Below, in pieces: positions 59,247 through 64,000 of a stretch of 64,000 nt of DNA. The stretch lies in the NCBI RefSeq assembly GCF_900106745.1, contig NZ_FNNV01000022.1, forward strand, positions 1-64,000, in the 5' to 3' direction. Below the pieces are notes generated by a model. The model did not search any database, was not told the DNA's origin, and saw only the letters and a list, made by a program, of their open reading frames with translations. The stretch's first letter is position 1; the number at the start of each line of letters is the position of its first letter. This stretch comes from Paenibacillus sp. CF384 (GTDB taxonomy: Bacteria; Bacillota; Bacilli; Paenibacillales; Paenibacillaceae). The position numbers were made by a program, and so were the translations under genes.

Positions 59247-59849
59247 GTGAATGAAGCGCAATTAGTGATGTTATCGAGGCAAGGCGATGAAACGGCCTTT
59301 AACAAATTGGTCGAGCTCTACAAGGATAAATTATCCCGTATGGCACATCGAATACTTCGCAGTAAGAGTGATACCGAGGATGTCGTTCAGGAAACGTTTC
59401 TCAAGGTGTATTTGAACCTGAACCGCTTTGATGAGAATAAACGATTCTCGACGTGGATTTTCCATATCGGGAAGAACATTTGCCTGGATCTTCTTCGTCG
59501 CCGCAAAACCCCGCCGTTGCCGCTGGACCAGCCTGTCTTAGCCCAGTCCGATCAAACGCTCTCTCTCCATGATGTCATCGCGCATGCATCGCTCTCTCCG
59601 GAAGGCGAAGTAATCGAACGCGAGCTGTCGTCGAAGATGGCGGAGCTCATCGATAAGCTGCCGGATAAATATAGAAGCGTTGTTTATCAGCGTTACGTAC
59701 TGGAGATGTCGATGGAGGATATCAGCATTGCGAACAATATCCCTGTGAATACCGTGAAGTCGCGTATTCATCGCGGGAAAGATTTTATGAAGAAACGTTG
59801 GGGCAAGACGCTTCTCATCTATTCTCTGCTGTTGTTTAGCTTCTTCTAA
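59247..59849 (+). CDS. ECF-type RNA polymerase sigma factor (SigW-like)
   Basis: About 200 residues. Region 2 is clear (NKLVELYKDKLSRMAHRILRSKSDTEDVVQETFLKVYLNLNRFDENKRFSTWIFHIGKNICLDLLRRRK). Region 4 follows (KLPDKYRSVVYQRYVLEMSMEDISIANNIPVNTVKSRIHRGKDFMKKRW). It should direct polymerase to envelope-stress-type promoters. The GTG at 59247 has AAAGGAG upstream. The longer frame to 59136 would overlap a terminator. No anti-sigma gene follows. Instead the protein ends in a short hydrophobic tail (GKTLLIYSLLLFSFF) that could hold it at the membrane. A terminator comes at once. Confidence 0.93.
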   Translation: MNEAQLVMLSRQGDETAFNKLVELYKDKLSRMAHRILRSKSDTEDVVQETFLKVYLNLNRFDENKRFSTWIFHIGKNICLDLLRRRKTPPLPLDQPVLAQSDQTLSLHDVIAHASLSPEGEVIERELSSKMAELIDKLPDKYRSVVYQRYVLEMSMEDISIANNIPVNTVKSRIHRGKDFMKKRWGKTLLIYSLLLFSFF

Positions 59850-59854
59850 ACGAT

Positions 59855-59897
59855 AAAGCGTGTATGAATGGAACGGCTCATTCGCACGCTTTTTTTG
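59855..59897 (+). terminator. Terminator of the sigma-factor gene
   Basis: AAAGCGTG/CACGCTTT, with an inner TGAATG/CATTCG stem, then seven T. Confidence 0.92.
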
Positions 59898-60141
59898 CGG
59901 ATTACGGCCGGCTGCTTGTCTGATGAAGGACAGCGTGTATAGGTGGGCTCCAATTCTGGGATACTATGGTTGGTTTTAGCCGGAATTACGCAATATTTAC
60001 ATAATGGATTGTCGTATTTATGGATAGCCAATTCTGGTACATAGCGGTATAATATCCATACGGATTGCGCGAAAATTGTCGATTTTTGATATATTTGAGC
60101 AATTGAGAGAGAGATTACACATAAGACTAGGAGAGAAACAG

Positions 60142-61194
60142 ATGAAAAAAGGGATTCTGCTTGCTGTAGTACTTATTTTAATGTCTTCATTGTTCGTCGC
60201 ATGTGGGAAGAAAGACAATAACACGGCCGATAACTCGGCGAACACGAGTAATTCGGGCAATGCAAGTGAACAAGCGCCTACGAAGAAAGTCGCACTTGTT
60301 CTTCCGGAGAAAATCGGCGTTAACGCCTTCTTCGTACAAATGGACGAGGGCTTCAAGAAAGCAGGCAAAGAGTTCAACGTAGAAGTAAAAACAATCGAAT
60401 CGACTGACCCTGCCGCATTCGAGCAGAACCTTCGTTCGACGGTTGCTGAGAACTACGATATGATCATTACCGCTACATTCCAAGCGGAAGATGCACTGAA
60501 GAAAGTGGCTGCCGAGAATCCGGACAAACCATTCGCGATTATCGACACCGTCGTAGATCTACCGAATGTACGCAGTGTTGTATTCCGTGAGTACGAAGCA
60601 TCGTACCTCTTGGGCGCAGCTGCAGGTCTTTCCACGAAAACGAATAAAGTCGGCATGGTTGTTGCAATCGACGCGCCGCTGCTTAAGAAATATACTGAAG
60701 GCTTTGCAGAAGGCTTGAAATACACGAACCCTAAAGCTGAAATGCTCATCAACTATGTAGGCGGATTTACGGATCCGGCGAAAGCGAAAGAGCTTGCCCT
60801 GCTTCAATTCTCCAAAGGCGCTGACTTCATCGCTGGCGCATCGGCTGTAGGCGACCTTGGCGTGTTCGAGGCTGCTAAGGAAAAAGGCTTCTATACTTCC
60901 GGTCAAGACATCGACAACACTGGCGTTGACCCAGAGCACGTTGTCCTTGCACAGCTGAAAGGTACAGACACAGTTGCATATGAAACGGTTAAATCTTTTG
61001 CAGAAGGCAACTTTGCATACGGAGCAGTTGATTACGGATTGAAGGAAGACGGCGTTGGTCTTACTTATGTAACAAGAGACAGCCAATCTCCTCTGAACCC
61101 GTTCATCGGACAAGCGACCGTTGATAAAGTAAAAGCGATCAAAGATGATATCGTATCCGGTAAACTGGTTGTTAAGAACCCGCTGAACCCATAA
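60142..61194 (+). CDS. BMP/PnrA-family nucleoside-binding lipoprotein
   Basis: About 350 residues. The signal peptide has lipobox LFVAC, followed by an Asn/Ser-rich spacer and the BMP-family binding fold (KKVALVLPEKIGVNAFFVQMDEGFKKAG, then SYLLGAAAGLSTKTNKVGMVVAIDAPLLKKYTEGFAEG). Family members such as PnrA bind purine nucleosides. GGAGAG precedes the ATG at 60142, and the longer open frame upstream lacks a signal. It is the first gene of a four-gene operon matching B. subtilis NupNOPQ in order. A perfect hairpin follows before the ATPase gene. Confidence 0.92.
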   Translation: MKKGILLAVVLILMSSLFVACGKKDNNTADNSANTSNSGNASEQAPTKKVALVLPEKIGVNAFFVQMDEGFKKAGKEFNVEVKTIESTDPAAFEQNLRSTVAENYDMIITATFQAEDALKKVAAENPDKPFAIIDTVVDLPNVRSVVFREYEASYLLGAAAGLSTKTNKVGMVVAIDAPLLKKYTEGFAEGLKYTNPKAEMLINYVGGFTDPAKAKELALLQFSKGADFIAGASAVGDLGVFEAAKEKGFYTSGQDIDNTGVDPEHVVLAQLKGTDTVAYETVKSFAEGNFAYGAVDYGLKEDGVGLTYVTRDSQSPLNPFIGQATVDKVKAIKDDIVSGKLVVKNPLNP

Positions 61195-61204
61195 TGTTAC
61201 CCTG

Positions 61205-61233
61205 CCGGCTGTATGAACATACAGCCGGTTTCT
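61205..61233 (+). terminator. Perfect hairpin inside the nucleoside transporter operon
   Basis: CCGGCTGTATG/CATACAGCCGG with a 2-base loop, then TTTCTT. Lying between the receptor and ATPase genes, it probably attenuates transcription so that the receptor is made in excess. Confidence 0.88.
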
Positions 61234-61270
61234 TCCTATTTAAACGGTATGAGAGGAGAAGAACGGCCGA

Positions 61271-62761
61271 ATGTTGCTTAGCATGGAGAATATTACGAAG
61301 GCTTACGGTCCTGTGAAAGCCAATACCGATATTAATTTTACGCTGAACAAAGGTGAAATTCATGCACTCGTCGGCGAGAATGGCGCTGGCAAAACAACGC
61401 TCATGCGCATTCTGTACGGCATGGAGAAGCCGACCAGCGGCTCCATTCAGATTAACGGCGAAGAGCGGCATTTTGCAACGCCTTCTGATGCCATTCGCAG
61501 CGGAATCGGCATGGTGCATCAGCACTTCATGCTGTTTCCCTCCTTCACGGTAGCCGAGAACATCGTCATCGGACGTGAGCCGAGCTCCGGTATTGGATTT
61601 AACCGCAAGGCTGCAATTGCAGAGGTTGAGGAGCTGTCGCGCCAATATGGCATGCCAGTAGATCCGCGCAAGAAAACGTCGGCTTGCTCGCTTGGCGTTC
61701 AGCAGCGCGTAGAAATCTTGAAGGTGCTTCATCAAGGTGCGGACATCATTATTCTGGATGAACCGACTGGCGTTCTGACGCCGCTTGAAGTGAAGGAGCT
61801 GCTGGTTTCAATTAAACGGCTCGCGGCACAAGGGAAAAGCTTCATTATCATCAGCCACAAGCTGCAAGAGATCATGGATGTAGCTGATCGGATTACGGTG
61901 CTTCGCGATGGTCGCGTAACCGGCGTGGTGGATGCGAAGCATACAAGCGTGGATCAGATCTCAAGGCTGATGGTCGGCCGCGATTTGGTAGAGATGACCC
62001 GTACGGAGCCTGATCTCGGCACGGCAGTGCTAGAAGTAAAGTCGCTTACGGTGAATGGCGATAAAGGGAAACCGCTTGTGAACGATGTCAATCTATCGGT
62101 CAGAGCCGGGGAGATCGTCGGTATTGCAGGGATTTCCGGCAATGGTCAGTCCGAGCTGATCGGGGCGATCGCAGGTCTCGTAGATATCGGCAGCGGCCAA
62201 GTGTTGCTCGCAGGCAAAGAGATTACGGGAGCTCCGGTGCGGAAGATCCGGGAGCTTGGACTTGCCCATATTCCGGAGGACCGCTATCAGTGGGGAGCGG
62301 CTAAGGATGCGACCGTTGTTGAGAACGGCGTGATGGGACATGCTCGCAGAGAGCAGCGCTTTGGCATTCTGCGTGGACGGAGCATTCGTTCCATGGTGGA
62401 AGGCTGGATTAAACAGTTTGAGATCAAGACCGGTTCGCCGGACACGAAAGCACAGTTTCTCTCCGGTGGCAACCTGCAGAAGCTGATCGTAGCCAGAGAG
62501 CTGGCACAAGGTACGCCGTTTCTTATTGCCGCAGAGCCAACGCGCGGTGTTGACGTAGGTGCGATGGAGATTATCCATGGCGAGCTGATCAAGAAACGGA
62601 ATGAACAAGGCGCTATCCTGCTCGTGTCGTCGGAATTGACGGAGATTCTAAAGCTGTCTGATCGTATCCTGGTCATGAATGAAGGCCGGATCGTGGGCGA
62701 GCTGCGTGCCGAGGAAGCGACAGAAGAACGGATTAGTTTATTGATGGCAGGAGGTAAGTAG
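61271..62761 (+). CDS. Nucleoside ABC transporter ATPase, two-domain
   Basis: 496 residues with two tandem ABC domains, as in sugar and nucleoside (RbsA/NupO-type) transporters. The first half has Walker A GENGAGKTT, LGVQQRVEILKVL and Walker B IIILDEPTGVLT. The second has GISGNGQSE, LSGGNLQKLIVAREL and LIAAEPTRGVDV, a degenerate set common in this family. GGAGAAG precedes the ATG. It powers the two permeases that follow, 2 bases downstream and then overlapping. Confidence 0.95.
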   Translation: MLLSMENITKAYGPVKANTDINFTLNKGEIHALVGENGAGKTTLMRILYGMEKPTSGSIQINGEERHFATPSDAIRSGIGMVHQHFMLFPSFTVAENIVIGREPSSGIGFNRKAAIAEVEELSRQYGMPVDPRKKTSACSLGVQQRVEILKVLHQGADIIILDEPTGVLTPLEVKELLVSIKRLAAQGKSFIIISHKLQEIMDVADRITVLRDGRVTGVVDAKHTSVDQISRLMVGRDLVEMTRTEPDLGTAVLEVKSLTVNGDKGKPLVNDVNLSVRAGEIVGIAGISGNGQSELIGAIAGLVDIGSGQVLLAGKEITGAPVRKIRELGLAHIPEDRYQWGAAKDATVVENGVMGHARREQRFGILRGRSIRSMVEGWIKQFEIKTGSPDTKAQFLSGGNLQKLIVARELAQGTPFLIAAEPTRGVDVGAMEIIHGELIKKRNEQGAILLVSSELTEILKLSDRILVMNEGRIVGELRAEEATEERISLLMAGGK

Positions 62762-62763
62762 GC

Positions 62764-63834
62764 TTGAAAAGTAAACTCACCCAATTTGCAGGCTCGCTCT
62801 TCCAGCCGGTTATTGCTGTCATCCTTGGCTTGCTGATTGGTGCAATTGCCATCTCGCTTGTCGGCGGATCCATTATGGAGACCTACGCGGAGATGTGGAA
62901 AGGCGCATTCGGCAGCTTCTACTTTGTAACGAATACGCTGTCCCGCGCAACGCCGATTATCTTGGTCGGACTTGGCGCAACGCTTGCCTTCCGAGCGGGG
63001 TTCTTCAACCTCGGGGCAGAGGGACAAATGATTCTTGGCGGACTTAGTGCGGCATTGATCGCCCTATACGTTCCCGGTCCCGGTTGGTACAGGCTTATCA
63101 TGGCACTGGTTGCCGGCATTCTGGCAGGCGGCATTTGGTCTGCTTTTGCCGGTTGGATGGATGCGAAATTCCGTATGAATTTGCTAATTACGACGCTGCT
63201 GCTCAACTATATTGCTTCGTTGTTTGCCGGCTATTTGGTAGCTTATCCGCTGAAGGATACATCCGGCTCGGCCGCAATGTCGCAAACGAAGATGATTGAT
63301 CAGAGCGTCTGGCTTCCTAAATTGTTTCAAGGCATGAGTCTTCACGCCGGATTCATTATTGCAATTCTAGGCGCAGTGCTGCTGTATCTGTATATGAAAT
63401 ACACGGTGAGCGGTTATGAAACGCGCATGCTCGGCAATAACCCGTTGTTCGCTGCTTACGGTGGCGTGCAGCGCGGCAAGCTGATGCTCTACAGCATGAT
63501 TGCGAGCGGCGGCTTCGCAGGCTTGGCCGGTGCCGTAGAAGTGCTTGGTACGCAATACCGCTATTTGGATGGCTCGCTTTCCACGCCGGGTTATGCCTGG
63601 TCGGGGATTATGGCAACGCTTCTCGCTAACTCGCATCCGCTTGGCACCGCATTCGCTGCCTTATTGCTGGCGGCCTTGCAAACCGGCGGTATGGGCGTAG
63701 AACGCAATACCGAGGTTCCGCTTGAGATTGCGAGTGTTATCCAAGCTACGCTGATCCTCTTCGTCTCAGCTAAATTAAGCTATGGCTTCTTAAAACGCAG
63801 GAAAGCGAGGGCTCAAGGTGGAACAATTACTTGA
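62764..63834 (+). CDS. Nucleoside ABC transporter permease (NupP/BmpC type)
   Basis: 356 residues and about eight to ten helices, of the branched BPD_transp_2 family. Typical strings are RATPIILVGLGATLAFRAGFFNLGAEGQMILGG and NLLITTLLLNYIASL. It starts at a TTG with AGGAGG nine bases upstream, 2 bases after the ATPase stop. It forms the channel with the next permease, which overlaps its end by 17 bases. Confidence 0.93.
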   Translation: MKSKLTQFAGSLFQPVIAVILGLLIGAIAISLVGGSIMETYAEMWKGAFGSFYFVTNTLSRATPIILVGLGATLAFRAGFFNLGAEGQMILGGLSAALIALYVPGPGWYRLIMALVAGILAGGIWSAFAGWMDAKFRMNLLITTLLLNYIASLFAGYLVAYPLKDTSGSAAMSQTKMIDQSVWLPKLFQGMSLHAGFIIAILGAVLLYLYMKYTVSGYETRMLGNNPLFAAYGGVQRGKLMLYSMIASGGFAGLAGAVEVLGTQYRYLDGSLSTPGYAWSGIMATLLANSHPLGTAFAALLLAALQTGGMGVERNTEVPLEIASVIQATLILFVSAKLSYGFLKRRKARAQGGTIT

Positions 63835-64000
63835 TGCTTCACTGTTTAACTCTGCCCTACGAATGGTGACACCCATTCTGCTTGCCGCACTCGGCGGCGC
63901 GATCTGCTCGCGCGTTGGCTTGTTCAATGTAGGCTTGGAAGGGCTTGTGCTGTTCGGCGCTTTCTTCGCGATCGTCGGCAATTACCTGATGGGCAATGTG
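63818..64000 (+). CDS. Nucleoside ABC transporter permease (NupQ/BmpD type), partial
   Basis: The first 61 codons of a second branched-type permease, cut by the window edge. The GTG at 63818 opens a frame reading MEQLLDASLFNSALRMVTP, then GGAICSRVGLFNVGLEGLVLFGAFFAI. The latter string is the usual RxGxFNxGxEG motif of this family. AGCGAGGG lies just before, inside the previous gene, with which it overlaps by 17 bases. It completes the receptor-ATPase-permease-permease order of a NupNOPQ-like importer. Confidence 0.93.
   Translation, partial: MEQLLDASLFNSALRMVTPILLAALGGAICSRVGLFNVGLEGLVLFGAFFAIVGNYLMGNV

Noticed and set aside
60000-60141. Purine riboswitch before the nucleoside transporter
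   Set aside because: I could not find the conserved three-way junction or its core bases in the leader.

Overview
The window looks like chromosomal DNA from an endospore-forming Firmicute of the Paenibacillaceae (Paenibacillus or Cohnella type). The evidence is the gene content: YesM/YesN-type two-component pairs beside carbohydrate ABC transporters, many AraC regulators, orphan sugar-binding lipoproteins, several phytanoyl-CoA dioxygenase (PhyH) paralogues, a SpoVB-family flippase, GH38 alpha-mannosidase, GGAGG-type ribosome binding sites and frequent GTG/TTG starts. I see no rRNA, tRNA, CRISPR array, insertion sequence or phage module.

Layout. 0.2-3 kb: small coiled-coil and zinc-ribbon proteins, a VOC protein, and an AraC-PhyH pair. 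3.4-11.7 kb: a YesN/YesM pair divergent from a sugar ABC transporter (two permeases, then a binding lipoprotein), followed by a PQQ-type sugar dehydrogenase lipoprotein. 11.8-14.1 kb: a PadR-controlled multidrug-type MFS pump with a clear operator. 15.3-22.2 kb, mostly minus strand: lipoate ligase, AraC regulators, an NlpC/P60 hydrolase, two PhyH enzymes and a Dabb protein. 22.3-23.2 kb: Mn-dependent pyrophosphatase. 23.5-28.3 kb: two orphan solute-binding lipoproteins around a small secreted protein, then an AT-rich pair made of a metzincin-like protease and an anchored partner. 28.5-32.5 kb: alpha-mannosidase and its GntR/LacI-type regulator. 32.7-38.7 kb: a P-loop kinase, a CuA-type cupredoxin lipoprotein, an alkaline phosphatase with a Pho-box-like promoter, a fourth PhyH and a SpoVB-like flippase. 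38.8-47.1 kb: an amidoligase divergent from a 34-repeat protein ending in a Peptidase_G2-like domain, then an ABC ATPase and a giant permease fused to an M1-type metallopeptidase. 48.5-59.1 kb: an aldo/keto reductase, then a second YesM/YesN pair in line with two permeases, a binding lipoprotein and a large glycoside-hydrolase-like protein. 59.2-64 kb: an ECF sigma factor and a nucleoside-type ABC transporter that runs off the end of the window.

The most unusual structure is intergenic. At least five gene-end regions carry direct-repeat arrays whose monomers each contain small palindromes: 51 bp at 3.0-3.4 kb; 113 bp twice at 14.2-15.2 kb and again at 47.1-47.6 kb; 121 bp at 47.6-48.4 kb; and AATGTTGC hairpins at 23.3-23.5 and 36.8-37.0 kb. 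Two loci 33 kb apart share both the CTGAGAGT and the TAAGCGG hairpin families and the 113-bp period, although their linkers differ. Nearly all lie between convergent genes. This is the best candidate here for an undescribed element class. The permease-peptidase fusion, the repeat protein beside the amidoligase, and the AT-rich protease cassette flanked by a duplicated element are the best protein-level candidates.
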